This document shows positions 44,723 through 52,974 of a DNA stretch of 64,000 nucleotides, piece after piece; positions within the stretch are counted from its first letter, which is position 1; the number at the start of each line of letters is the position of its first letter. The notes below the pieces were generated by a model. It did not search any database and was not told the DNA's origin. It saw only the letters and a program-made list of their open reading frames with translations. The stretch lies in assembly GCF_017751145.1 (NCBI RefSeq), contig NZ_CP046640.1, positions 1,592,137-1,656,136 on the forward strand, given 5' to 3'. The stretch is from Iocasia fonsfrigidae. Its GTDB lineage: Bacteria; Bacillota; Halanaerobiia; Halanaerobiales; DTU029. The position numbers and the translations under genes were made by a program.

Positions 44723-45670
44723 ATGAGGAAGGCTCTTGTTATAGGAATTAATGACTACCCAAATTGTCCACTATCGGGTTGTATTAACGATGCAGTTCAG
44801 TTAGCCTCATTATTGGAGCGTCACAGTGATGGTTCACCAAATTTTAGCGTTCGTAAAGTATTATCTGATTGCAATGAGATTAAACGTGGTACTCTTAAAA
44901 AGGAAGTAGATGATCTTTTTTCTGGCGATCCAGAAGTTGCGTTATTTTATTTTTCAGGTCATGGGTATTTAAATTCATATGGCGGCTATATTGTAACACC
45001 TGATTTTGAGAACTATGATGAAGGTGTTTCAATGGATGATATCCTTAAGGCTGCAAATCATTCTTCAGCTAAAAATAGAATAATTATTCTTGATTGTTGT
45101 CATGCAGGTGCGATGGGTTCCCCGGCTATTACTGAGGGACGTTTTTCTGAGCTAGCTGATGGTGTTACTGTTCTAGTGGCATGTCGAGAAAAAGAAACTG
45201 CTATGGAATCAGAAAAATCAGGTGTTTTTACTTCTCTTTTATTAGACGCTCTTCATGGTGGTAGTGCGGATCTTCTAGGTAATGTATCTCCTGGTAGTAT
45301 TTATGCTTATGTTGATAGAGCTTTAGGACCATGGGCGCAGCGACCAGTATTCAAAACTAACGTCTCAAGATTTGTATCTTTAAGAAATGTTTCTCCACCT
45401 ATTGACCCTAACATATTAAGAAAAATAATTATACACTTTCCAAGTCCCTATGATGAATATTGTCTAGATTCATCATATGAAGATACTGAACCTAACGCTG
45501 ATACAAAACATGTTGAAATATTTAAAGAATTACAAAAGATGGAGAGAGTAGGACTAGTTGTACCAGTAGATGAAGATCATATGTATTATGCTGCAACCAA
45601 TGAAAAATCCTGTAAACTAACTGCTATGGGTGTTCAATATTGGAAACTTGTTCAATCAGGAAATGTGTAG
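44723..45670 (+). CDS. Caspase-like (peptidase C14) effector, type IV Thoeris candidate (cassette gene)
   Basis: 315 residues. N-terminal caspase p20 fold: ALVIGINDYPNCPLSGCIND, ALFYFSGHGYLN (catalytic His80) and IIILDCCHAGAMG (catalytic Cys126). SGVFTSLLLDAL and the p10-like segment end near residue 220. The C-terminal ~95 residues (HVEIFKELQKMERVGLVV ... LTAMGVQYWKLV) look like a winged-helix or ligand-sensing domain. AAGGAGG lies 8 bases before the ATG. With the TIR gene it forms a two-gene operon bordered by matching integron core sites (GTTATGTGCA / TGCACATAAC). The expected role is cell-suicidal proteolysis on infection. Confidence 0.85.
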   Translation: MRKALVIGINDYPNCPLSGCINDAVQLASLLERHSDGSPNFSVRKVLSDCNEIKRGTLKKEVDDLFSGDPEVALFYFSGHGYLNSYGGYIVTPDFENYDEGVSMDDILKAANHSSAKNRIIILDCCHAGAMGSPAITEGRFSELADGVTVLVACREKETAMESEKSGVFTSLLLDALHGGSADLLGNVSPGSIYAYVDRALGPWAQRPVFKTNVSRFVSLRNVSPPIDPNILRKIIIHFPSPYDEYCLDSSYEDTEPNADTKHVEIFKELQKMERVGLVVPVDEDHMYYAATNEKSCKLTAMGVQYWKLVQSGNV

Positions 45671-45799
45671 TCACTATCAGGTATAAACTGTGGATATTAA
45701 ATATTTTTTAGGATTACTATGTGAGTCGGGTACTGCACATAACAGCAAGGTTTACGGTTCCGCTACGCTTCACCCAAATTCCTTCATCAAGGGCAGGCG

Positions 45800-47678
45800 G
45801 TGCGCCAAGAAAAGAGCATATCATATAGTAGGTGGGATTCCTACTGAGGAAGGTTTAGCAAACCACTCATAGCGAGTTTTGGACATTTAATGGGTAACCA
45901 TAGATGTTAAGCGTAAACAGTTAGGTAGTAGGCGGTAAGCATTTAGCTGAAGGGATTGAGCCTCGAAATCTTGGAGATTGGGAAAGGCCGATGCTGTCGA
46001 CTGAGCAGAAGGCAACATTATAGTATTCGATAAGCGAGAATACAATAACACCCCGGGGTCGGAGACCTCCGCATGCTATACATAGATATGATATTGTTAA
46101 CTTGGGAGGCCCTGTAATTTCTACGCAGAGAGATAGGATGTAACCAAGCGATAACAAAGTAAGGACATCTAATATTACAGGGAGTCGGATAATCGCATAG
46201 TACCGAGGAAGCAGAGTAATGCCTGTGGATGGGAAGGCGATTACACAAGATTAATCTTAAAAGGGAAACATATTCTATACACAGAGATAGGTGAAAATGT
46301 GGAAACGAAACTTGCAAGAATAGCTGAAGTAGCTAGAAATAGACCTAATGAAAGATTTACATCACTAATACATCTAATTAATTATGAATTGATAGTCAAA
46401 TGTCATCATGAACTAGCTGGAAACAAAGCAGCTGGAGTAGATGAAGTAACAAAAGCGGAGTATGGAAAGAATCTTCCAGGGAATGTTAAGAGCTTAACAG
46501 CTAGAATGAAAAGATGGGCATATAGGCCATTACCTGCGAAAAGGGTATATATTCCAAAAGAAAATGGGAAGAAGAGACCGCTAGGGATTCCAGCATACGA
46601 AGACAAACTAGTTCAAAAGGCACTATCAAAGATTCTAAATGCGATATATGAAGAAGACTTTCTTGAATGTTCATTTGGTTTTCGTCCAGGAAGAAACTGT
46701 CATGATGCCTTGAGAATATTAGGAAGAATAGTTAACAGAGATGATATTAACTATGTAGTTGATACAGATATTAAAGGATTCTTTGATAATGTAGACCACG
46801 GGTGGATGATGAAATTCATTGACCATCGAATTAAAGATCCTAATATACAACGACTCATATCGAGACTTCTTCGGGCTGGAGTCATGGAGGCAGGAATAAA
46901 ATATGACACTCCACAAGGAACACCGCAAGGTGGAGTCTGTTCTCCAATTATGGCGAATTTATATCTACATCATGTTGTTGACCTATGGTTTAATAAAACA
47001 ATGCGTAAAGAGTTAAAGGGTAAAGCTTACATGGTGAGATACGCAGATGATATAATATTTTGCCTACAGTATAAAGAAGATGTAAAATACTTCTATAAAG
47101 CAATGAAAGAAAGAATATCCAAATTCGGTTTAGAGTTATCAGAAGAGAAAACTAAGATAGTAAATGTATCTGCTGATGATGACAATGACACATTTGATTT
47201 TCTTGGATTTACCCATTATATGGGTAAATGTAAGGATGGAATCAAACGACTAAAGAGAAAGACAAGTAATAAGCGATATCATCGTAGTATAATGAGATGT
47301 AAATCCTGGCTAAAATATAATAGAACTCTTCCAGTAAAAGAACTAATGAGGAAGTTAAACAGAAAACTAACAGGAACATACAACTATTATGCAGTATCAG
47401 ATAACAGCAAAAGTATTGATAGCCTGTATGATGAGGTTCAAAAGCTAGTTTATAAATGGTTAAACAGACGCAGTCAAAAGAAAAGCTTTGACTGGGAGAA
47501 GTTCGAAATATTCTTGGAGAAATATCCTATTGTCAAGCCAAGAATAAAAGTAAATTTATATAGATTAGGTGCTGGTGCTAGTTATGTTAGGTGAATAATC
47601 GAGTGAAGAGCCGTATGCCTAAATAGGGCACGTACGGTTCTGTGAGGAGTTGGGGTTGTAAAGCCCCGCTTACTCGAC
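45800..47678 (+). mobile_element. Group IIC (attC-targeting) intron, full length, 1879 bp
   Basis: Same length and about 99.7% identical to 21512-23390, with identical ends (GTGCGCC ... ACTCGAC). Its 3' end abuts the next intron copy with no spacer base. Confidence 0.93.
46299..47594 (+). CDS. Group II intron reverse transcriptase/maturase (class C)
   Basis: 431 residues, one substitution (Thr for Ile at residue 67) from the protein at 22011-23306. YADD and all RT motifs intact. GTG start behind AGGTGA. Presumably active. Confidence 0.93.
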   Translation: METKLARIAEVARNRPNERFTSLIHLINYELIVKCHHELAGNKAAGVDEVTKAEYGKNLPGNVKSLTARMKRWAYRPLPAKRVYIPKENGKKRPLGIPAYEDKLVQKALSKILNAIYEEDFLECSFGFRPGRNCHDALRILGRIVNRDDINYVVDTDIKGFFDNVDHGWMMKFIDHRIKDPNIQRLISRLLRAGVMEAGIKYDTPQGTPQGGVCSPIMANLYLHHVVDLWFNKTMRKELKGKAYMVRYADDIIFCLQYKEDVKYFYKAMKERISKFGLELSEEKTKIVNVSADDDNDTFDFLGFTHYMGKCKDGIKRLKRKTSNKRYHRSIMRCKSWLKYNRTLPVKELMRKLNRKLTGTYNYYAVSDNSKSIDSLYDEVQKLVYKWLNRRSQKKSFDWEKFEIFLEKYPIVKPRIKVNLYRLGAGASYVR

Positions 47679-48276
47679 GTGCGCCAAGAAAAGAGCATAT
47701 CATATAGTAGGAATCCTACTGAGGAAGGTTTAGCAAACCACTCATAGCGAGTTTTGGACATTTATTGGGTAACCATAGATGTTAAGCGTAAACAGTTAGG
47801 TAGTAGGCGGTAAGCATTTAGCTGAAGGGATTGAGCCTCGAAATCTTGGAGATTGGGAAAGGCCGATGCTGTCGACTGAGCAGAAGGCAACATTATTGTA
47901 TTCGATAAGCGAGAATACAAGAACTCTTCCAGTAAAAGAACTTATGAGGAAGTTAAACAGAAAACTAACAGGAACATACAACTATTATGCAGTATCAGAT
48001 AACAGCAAAAGTATTGATAGCCTGTATGATGAGGTTCAAAAGCTAGTTTATAAATGGTTAAACAGACGCAGTCAAAAGAAAAGCTTTGACTGGGAGAAGT
48101 TCGAAATATTCTTGGAGAAATATCCTATTGTCAAGCCAAGAATAAAAGTAAATTTATATAGATTAGGTGCTGGTGCTAGTTATGTTAGGTGAATAATCGA
48201 GTGAAGAGCCGTATGCCTAAATAGGGCACGTACGGTTCTGTGAGGAGTTGGGGTTGTAAAGCCCCGCTTACTCGAC
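47679..48276 (+). mobile_element. ORF-deleted group IIC intron copy (598 bp)
   Basis: Same 5' end (GTGCGCCAAG) and 3' end (ACTCGAC) as the full copies, but about 1277 bases are missing between GCGAGAATACAA and GAACTCTTCC. Domains V and VI and the first domain I stems are kept. The remaining frame (47866-48192) holds only the maturase C-terminus. It could splice if the upstream copy supplies the protein in trans. Confidence 0.88.
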
Positions 48277-48344
48277 CGCTAAGGTTCATCAACTTCGTAA
48301 ACCTGCGAAACGTTATCTAAAATCTTGCGTGAGATAGTTTACTA

Positions 48345-48356
48345 TGTATGTTATAA
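48345..48356 (+). promoter_or_regulatory. Cassette-borne extended -10 promoter
   Basis: TATGTTATAATG with the TGn extension before TATAAT, about 35 bases before the gene at 48390 and after the core site. The cassette seems to carry its own promoter. Confidence 0.5.
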
Positions 48357-48389
48357 TGAAACCATAGTAAATAATTGGGGGTATTCAAA

Positions 48390-48644
48390 ATGAAATGGAA
48401 AGGTTTAAGAGAAAAATATCCTGATAGTTGGGTACTTTTTGAAGCTGTACAAGCACATTCAAATGAGGGAAAACGTATTATCGATGATATAGCTGTTCAT
48501 GATACTTATAATGATAGTGATGAAGCTATTAAAGCATATCGGGAATTTCATAAAAAAGAACCTAAAAGAGAATTATATGTTGCTCATACTAAGAAGCAGG
48601 ATCTTGAAATACAGGAAAGAAAATGGTTAGGTGTTCGTTTATGA
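48390..48644 (+). CDS. Small protein paired with a retropepsin-like protease (cassette gene)
   Basis: 84 residues: KWKGLREKYPDSWVLFEAVQ, KRIIDDIAVHDTYNDSDEAI, RELYVAHTKKQDLEIQERKW. The same type of small protein is often found ahead of retropepsin-like aspartyl proteases in clostridia. GGGGG lies 8 bases before the ATG. Its TGA overlaps the next ATG by 4 bases, so the two proteins are made together. Function unknown. An antitoxin- or substrate-like role is conceivable. Confidence 0.7.
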   Translation: MKWKGLREKYPDSWVLFEAVQAHSNEGKRIIDDIAVHDTYNDSDEAIKAYREFHKKEPKRELYVAHTKKQDLEIQERKWLGVRL

Positions 48645-49024
48645 CATTCAAAATACAAATAAAGGATAATCTACCATTTGTACAAATGAAAGTACAATAT
48701 AAAGATAAAGAAAAGATGTTAAAAAATGTATTGGTCGATACAGGGTCTGCAAGTAGTATTTTAAAAGGAGAATTGGTTAGAGAAATTGGAATTAAACCTG
48801 AACCTGAGGATATTCTCGGTAGTGTAAGAGGTGTTGGGGGTTCAGAGTTTGTTTATATAAAGCGAGTAGATTTATTATCGATTGGAGATATAATAGTAGA
48901 TGATTTTAAAATAGATGTTGGCGAGATGGATTATGGATTTGATATTGATGCAATAATAGGTATGGACTTTTTACAAAAAACAGGAGCTATTATTGATTTA
49001 CATAATTGTAGTATAAGTAGATAG
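48641..49024 (+). CDS. Retropepsin-like aspartic protease domain protein (cassette gene)
   Basis: 127 residues with the catalytic motif VLVDTGSASSIL (DTGS) and the second hydrophobic motif AIIGMDFLQKTGAI (IGxDxL). These are the hallmarks of single-chain retropepsin folds that dimerise to form an active site. No signal peptide, so it is cytosolic. It starts in the stop codon of the preceding gene. The substrate is unknown. The cassette start GTTATCT matches its R'' AGATAAC. Confidence 0.85.
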   Translation: MTFKIQIKDNLPFVQMKVQYKDKEKMLKNVLVDTGSASSILKGELVREIGIKPEPEDILGSVRGVGGSEFVYIKRVDLLSIGDIIVDDFKIDVGEMDYGFDIDAIIGMDFLQKTGAIIDLHNCSISR

Positions 49025-49062
49025 AACAAGATGAATGTGAATTTTGAAAGCCGCAAGACTTC

Positions 49063-49172
49063 AGATAACAATATATTGCCAGTTCATTCCTGACGTTATT
49101 CACCCAAATTCAGGTGCCTAAGATAAGAACTATCTAAGTCTGCTGGACTTCGGCAATACGGTTACGTTATAT
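49063..49172 (+). repeat. attC recombination site, type 1
   Basis: AGATAAC (49063-49069) to GTTATAT (49166-49172), with CAGTTCATTCC and GACTTCGGCAATACGG as in other type 1 sites. Slightly decayed inner arms. Confidence 0.88.
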
Positions 49173-49217
49173 GACATTGAACCGGGGGTATATGAAAAAA
49201 ACAAGCCAGTAAAGGAC

Positions 49218-49529
49218 TTAAAGTAAAAAATCATATTTTCGTTTTCCATGAATTATCCGGCGGATCTCAACTTCTAATGTGTTTTCTTTTACCACATAGA
49301 AGACTAAATAGCTTTGAATAACTAAAATGCGATAGCCTTTAAATTGGAGAAGAGTATCTTTAGGCGTCGCCCCCATATACGGAAAGTCTTCTAATTTAGA
49401 AATAGTATTTTCAATTTGATCTAGAAATTTCAATGCTGCATTAGGACTATCTTCTTGAATATACTCTATAATACCTATTAAATCTTTTCGTGCAACAGGA
49501 AGATAGTATATACTATATTTTTTACTCAT
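49218..49529 (-). CDS. RelE/ParE family toxin (cassette gene, inverted)
   Basis: 103 residues: SIYYLPVARKDLIGIIEYIQ, ALKFLDQIENTISKLEDFP, LQFKGYRILVIQSYLVFYVV and EIRRIIHGKRKY. This is the compact ParE/RelE fold, acting on the ribosome/mRNA or on gyrase. It overlaps the antitoxin end by 8 bases. It is transcribed against the array, as is usual for toxin-antitoxin cassettes that must carry their own promoter. Confidence 0.9.
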   Translation of the reverse strand: MSKKYSIYYLPVARKDLIGIIEYIQEDSPNAALKFLDQIENTISKLEDFPYMGATPKDTLLQFKGYRILVIQSYLVFYVVKENTLEVEIRRIIHGKRKYDFLL

Positions 49530-49788
49530 TTAGCTTAGCTCTCATTTCATCCATTACTTGTTTGTGGGGGATTTTGTTTGCATTTGATTCACTTTCGGTT
49601 TCAGCTTCTCCTAATTTTTGGTATAATTCTAGTAGAGCCTTTTGTTTTTCATATAAAGCTTGACTCATAACAACCATATCACCTTTACCATTTTTGGTTA
49701 GGAATACTGGTTCGCCTTCTTCATGGCATAATTCTGATATTTGTTTAAAATTATTTCTCAAGTCAGAAACTGGTCTAATATTAGGCAT
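49522..49788 (-). CDS. Phd/YefM family antitoxin (cassette gene, inverted)
   Basis: 88 residues: IRPVSDLRNNFKQISELCHE, GEPVFLTKNGKGDMVVMSQ with the Phd/YefM DNA-binding N-terminus, and a C-terminal toxin-neutralising tail (MDEMRAKLNE). AAAGGAG lies ahead of the ATG on the minus strand. It likely represses its own operon. The pair stabilises the cassette array by addiction (known role of such cassettes). Confidence 0.9.
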   Translation of the reverse strand: MPNIRPVSDLRNNFKQISELCHEEGEPVFLTKNGKGDMVVMSQALYEKQKALLELYQKLGEAETESESNANKIPHKQVMDEMRAKLNE

Positions 49789-49875
49789 AAAGATAACTCC
49801 TTTATCATTAAGATTGTTATTATTATATCACAATTAAGATAAAATATAAATAAAAATAGAATTTGAAAGTGTAAT

Positions 49876-49978
49876 GTATAACATGAGATTTAAGATTCCG
49901 CTACGCTGCATCCAAATTTATTCGGGAAGGACGTCGCCCTAAACCTCATGAACTTCTTAAATCTCTGATACGTTATAC
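49876..49978 (+). repeat. attC recombination site, type 1
   Basis: GTATAAC (49876-49882) to GTTATAC (49972-49978), apex GGAAGGACGTCGCCCTAAA, right stem ACCTCATGAACTTCTTAAAT. Confidence 0.88.
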
Positions 49979-49982
49979 GCAA

Positions 49983-50849
49983 GTGCGACCAGCCCCCGCC
50001 ATAACAGGGACTAAGCTATATCCTAGGCTGTCTAAGTCAACAAAAAAAAGTTGACCTTTGGACTACCTATTCTATTTGAGGTAACCCTACTTATGGGTGC
50101 ATTGCTGGTAACGGTTTTGTGCTGAGCCATAAGGACAATGTGAACTATCCTGCTAGCCTTAAAGTAGGTGATTGCTAGGGTAAATATACTGCTAAGGTTA
50201 AATTAATTGAATTACTGCAAGCTTCGTAAAACGTGAATAGTGAAATTAGGCTGAAACACTATGACCAAAAGGTGTGAGATGGGGTCAAGTAAGTTTTCGT
50301 GTTGCTTGACAAATAGACCAATGTCTCCGGAGTAAAGGTAGAACCTAAGGTAGTATGAATTGGCTAAGATATAGAACTGGGTAACCCCAATATGTTCCTG
50401 AGAAAATGATATCTCAGGTAGGTCAATAGATTTATGATACAATATATAGTGGGTATGGGAAATAGGAAGAAGCGAAGGTCATCTTGTAATGAGGTGAATA
50501 AGGGTTCAAAATTTGTCTTACTCTGAAAGGAGGCAGACGTCCTATGGGTCATTCAAGGCAGTAAAGGTGAGAAACTTTATGAATATGGCAAGCCAAATAA
50601 CTCATTAGAGTGGGCGACCATAGACCAAAACAAGTGACAATTCCAATGGAAATAATCTTCCTGAAGATTGTCAATGTAGAGGGTTAATAGACTTCGAACC
50701 CGAATCGCCAAAGCAATAATGAAAGAATTAATCAAGTAATTATTGTTTGCTAGTTGCCAGGACTAGTTTTGAAGGGCTTGAGCCGTATGAGTTGAAAGGC
50801 TCATGTATGGTTCTTATGGGGGAAGGGAGCCGCAAGGCTCCTGACCTAC
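49983..50849 (+). mobile_element. ORF-less group II intron (~867 bp)
   Basis: Begins GTGCGACCAGCCCC (5' GTGCG) four bases after the attC R' box. A full domain V lies at about 50779-50813 (GAGCCGTATGAG / CTCATGTATGGTTC), followed by domain VI (GGGAGCCGCAAGGCTCC), and it ends near CTGACCTAC. It has no reverse transcriptase, so it depends on a helper. Sequence differs from the group IIC copies, so it is another lineage. Confidence 0.8.
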
Positions 50850-50889
50850 CAGACTCCAGCTAGACTGCTAACTAACGAAAGGAGTAAAA

Positions 50890-51699
50890 ATGAAAGAAAT
50901 AATAACACCATTTATAGAAAATCCAGTAGAATATGCCTTTGCATATGTACTTCTAGTAATGATTATTTGGTTATTTATCAACATAAATCTGAGAATTGAA
51001 AAAATTGAGGTTAAAAATATTGATCGAAATGACGTTTTTTTAACTAAATGCGGTAAATTATTATTTTTATTGAAATCTGAAAAAGATAATAAAGAAAAAA
51101 TTGAGAAGATTATTAGTGAAATGGTTCCATATACTTCTGAAACATTTATGAATTCATTACTCTCGTGGGAAAGTGAAAGAGATAAGATAATAATAGAAAT
51201 CCAAGATAAGATGACGACGCTAAAAAGAGAACAAGAATTGTTTATCTATAAAGATGACTTAACGACTTTAAAATTGTTTAGAAAAGGCATTTTTATTTCT
51301 GGGTTAAGTAATTATATAAAATCATTCATTTTTTTATGTTTTATATTATTATTGATTTTGATTTCTTTTGTCGCAATATTAGAAGCTTATACCAACGGGA
51401 CTTTTGCAGGAATACTTTTTATAAGTCCATATTTTTGTTTTATTTTATGGGTTATTACTTTTTGGGAAGTATATGACACTCATAAAATAACAAAAAGTGT
51501 TTCTTTTGATAGAGTAGTCTGGTTTATATTATATTCTTTATTAATCTTCATTGGTATTATTATAATTGCACTTCGCATAAGATATGAAAATAATTTAGTT
51601 TACATATTTGGAATAATAACTTATTTAGTTTTGTATTACAAAGTACTTGATCTAGGTGAATTTTTTGAACTAAAGAAAGAAAAGCTGGATATCGCCTAA
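50890..51699 (+). CDS. Hypothetical membrane protein (cassette gene)
   Basis: 269 residues: one N-terminal helix (YAFAYVLLVMIIWLFININL), a ~120-residue charged cytosolic helical domain (IDRNDVFLTKCGKLLFLLKS ... LKREQELFIYKDDL), then four helices between about 145 and 250. GAAAGGAG precedes the ATG. The stop codon lies inside the R'' box of its attC, as for the nucleosidase. No family recognised. Confidence 0.7.
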   Translation: MKEIITPFIENPVEYAFAYVLLVMIIWLFININLRIEKIEVKNIDRNDVFLTKCGKLLFLLKSEKDNKEKIEKIISEMVPYTSETFMNSLLSWESERDKIIIEIQDKMTTLKREQELFIYKDDLTTLKLFRKGIFISGLSNYIKSFIFLCFILLLILISFVAILEAYTNGTFAGILFISPYFCFILWVITFWEVYDTHKITKSVSFDRVVWFILYSLLIFIGIIIIALRIRYENNLVYIFGIITYLVLYYKVLDLGEFFELKKEKLDIA

Positions 51700-51823
51700 C
51701 AAATCAGGAGTATTTCCGCAATTGCAAGAAAGTAAAAGCCCAAATAAATTTTTAAAAGATTTCATTTGAGCTTGAAAATATGATTAATTAAAAATATGCA
51801 ATTGAGGAAATATCTTGTTGAAC
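51694..51823 (+). repeat. attC-like hairpin, type 2
   Basis: GCCTAAC (51694-51700), arms GGAGTATTTCCGCAATTG and CAATTGAGGAAATATCTT, ending GTTGAAC (51817-51823). Third gene context for the same hairpin. Confidence 0.7.
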
Positions 51824-52455
51824 GAAGCTGCGGTGATTTACACTTAATACTATGGGGTTTTAATAATTTCACTCTTACTAAAAACTATATATTTAGTGAT
51901 ATAATGGTTTGCCCACAAAAAGGTCATCTCTCGCAGCAAGGCAAATTTTTTGAGTCATCTAAGGCCCGTATCCATTCAAAATAAGGTTTCCTAATCCATG
52001 GGACATCCTGACCCAGGATTAGCTCACCACGTCCTGTGCTTCGACCTTATTTTGAATTCCTACGTGCCAAGATTCCTTACAAAAAATTTGCTATTTGCTC
52101 AATATAACCTTTTTGTGTTTGAATCATATAATAATTTGATTTCAAGAAATAAAAAAAAAAAAACCTAAAAAATAGCAGGACAAGGGTGTAATCTCCCCTC
52201 CCCATAAAATTAAGTTTTTTTAAATTGATAATTTGAAGCAGGTGGTGACTTAATATTTTTTGGTAATAGTTCTTTTAGCTTGAATTTTTAGTACAGCCAC
52301 AAACAGGACATTTCTTAAGATTTAGCCCAAGTTTCTCAATAAGCTGGTCTGTTGAAAGCCTGATATATTCAATAATCTTTGTTCTGGTTAGTTTTTTACA
52401 TAACAGTAGCTTAGTATTACGATTTCTACTGCTTATAATACCGAAATAGCGGATT
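51824..52455 (-). mobile_element. IS91-like element remnant (transposase 3' end)
   Basis: GAAGCTGCGGTG ... ATAGCAGG is the element end. 52215-52455 on the minus strand encodes the transposase tail (RNRNTKLLLCKKLTRTKIIE, RLSTDQLIEKLGL, KKCPVCGCTK). The rest is deleted. A 220-bp inverted-repeat element interrupts it. Confidence 0.8.
51906..52125. mobile_element. MITE-like 220-bp inverted-repeat element
   Basis: Flanked by the 7-bp duplication ATATAAT (51899-51905 and 52126-52132). The empty site is visible at 17390-17410. Almost the entire element is one long hairpin: GCAAATTTTTTGAG pairs with the AAAAAATTTGC near 52090, ATTCAAAATAAGGT with ACCTTATTTTGAAT, CCTAATCC with GGATTAG. No coding capacity. 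Confidence 0.75.
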
Positions 52456-52590
52456 GGTCTGATTACGGAAGTGAGTATTCTTGAAGAGCCTGCTGCGGTA
52501 GTTTCGCACGCCGGGATCTATGCGTGGTGACTGGGTAACCGGTAATCCTACCGTGACGGCGACATACTAAGATAGTTAAGGAGACCTTAA

Positions 52591-52974
52591 ATGATGAATG
52601 ATATAGATTATATAAAAATAAAGTATAGCAGTTCTTTGGATTCAGTAAAAGTTGATGTGGATTTATCAAGTAGTGATGAAGGTACATATTTTATGGATTA
52701 TGGTGTACAGAATATGTATGAGGAGATAAAGGGACATGCTGAGATTTCGAAAAAAGATTCCCAAAGGATAAATGATATTATAAATAATAATAAAATACCA
52801 ATTATAACAAAAGGGTTATTTGGTTTGGATGGACATACTGTTGAAATATCATTAAAATATTTAGGTAATGAGGTTATATATTGTTGGTGGGTGTCACCTA
52901 ATTCTGAATGGAAACCTTTAGAAGATCTAATTAAAATAGTTTCAAAATATTTACCATTTGATTTATATGACTAA
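52591..52974 (+). CDS. Hypothetical protein, acidic, 127 residues
   Basis: DIDYIKIKYSSSLDSVKVDV, GLDGHTVEISLKYLGNEVIY, CWWVSPNSEWKPLEDLIKIV. A single small alpha/beta domain, the size and composition of many immunity-type or cassette proteins, but no family is recognised. AAGGAG lies 7 bases before the first ATG. Its last third is duplicated at 17481-17593. It sits between an IS91-like remnant and an intron remnant, so it is no longer in a complete cassette. Confidence 0.65.
   Translation: MMNDIDYIKIKYSSSLDSVKVDVDLSSSDEGTYFMDYGVQNMYEEIKGHAEISKKDSQRINDIINNNKIPIITKGLFGLDGHTVEISLKYLGNEVIYCWWVSPNSEWKPLEDLIKIVSKYLPFDLYD

Larger units (their letters stand above)
45737..48318 (+). repeat. attC site, type 1, interrupted by two tandem introns
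   Basis: Left part 45737-45799 (ACATAAC ... AAGGGCAGGCG), right part 48277-48318 (CGCTAAGGTTCATC ... GTTATCT). R'' with its flank TGCACATAAC matches the Thoeris cassette start over 10 bases. The apex GGCAGGCG|CGCT is the intron target. Confidence 0.9.

Noticed and set aside
51796-51984. Plus-strand frame running across a type 2 hairpin and the inverted-repeat element
   Set aside because: It spans two mobile-element junctions and lacks a ribosome site. Related hairpin copies do not keep the frame.
52456-52590. G-rich stretch with paired segments (ACTGGGTAACCGG, CTACCGTGACGG) as a riboswitch
   Set aside because: It resembles eroded intron or IS-junction sequence. No known riboswitch core could be recognised, and the downstream gene gives no metabolic clue.
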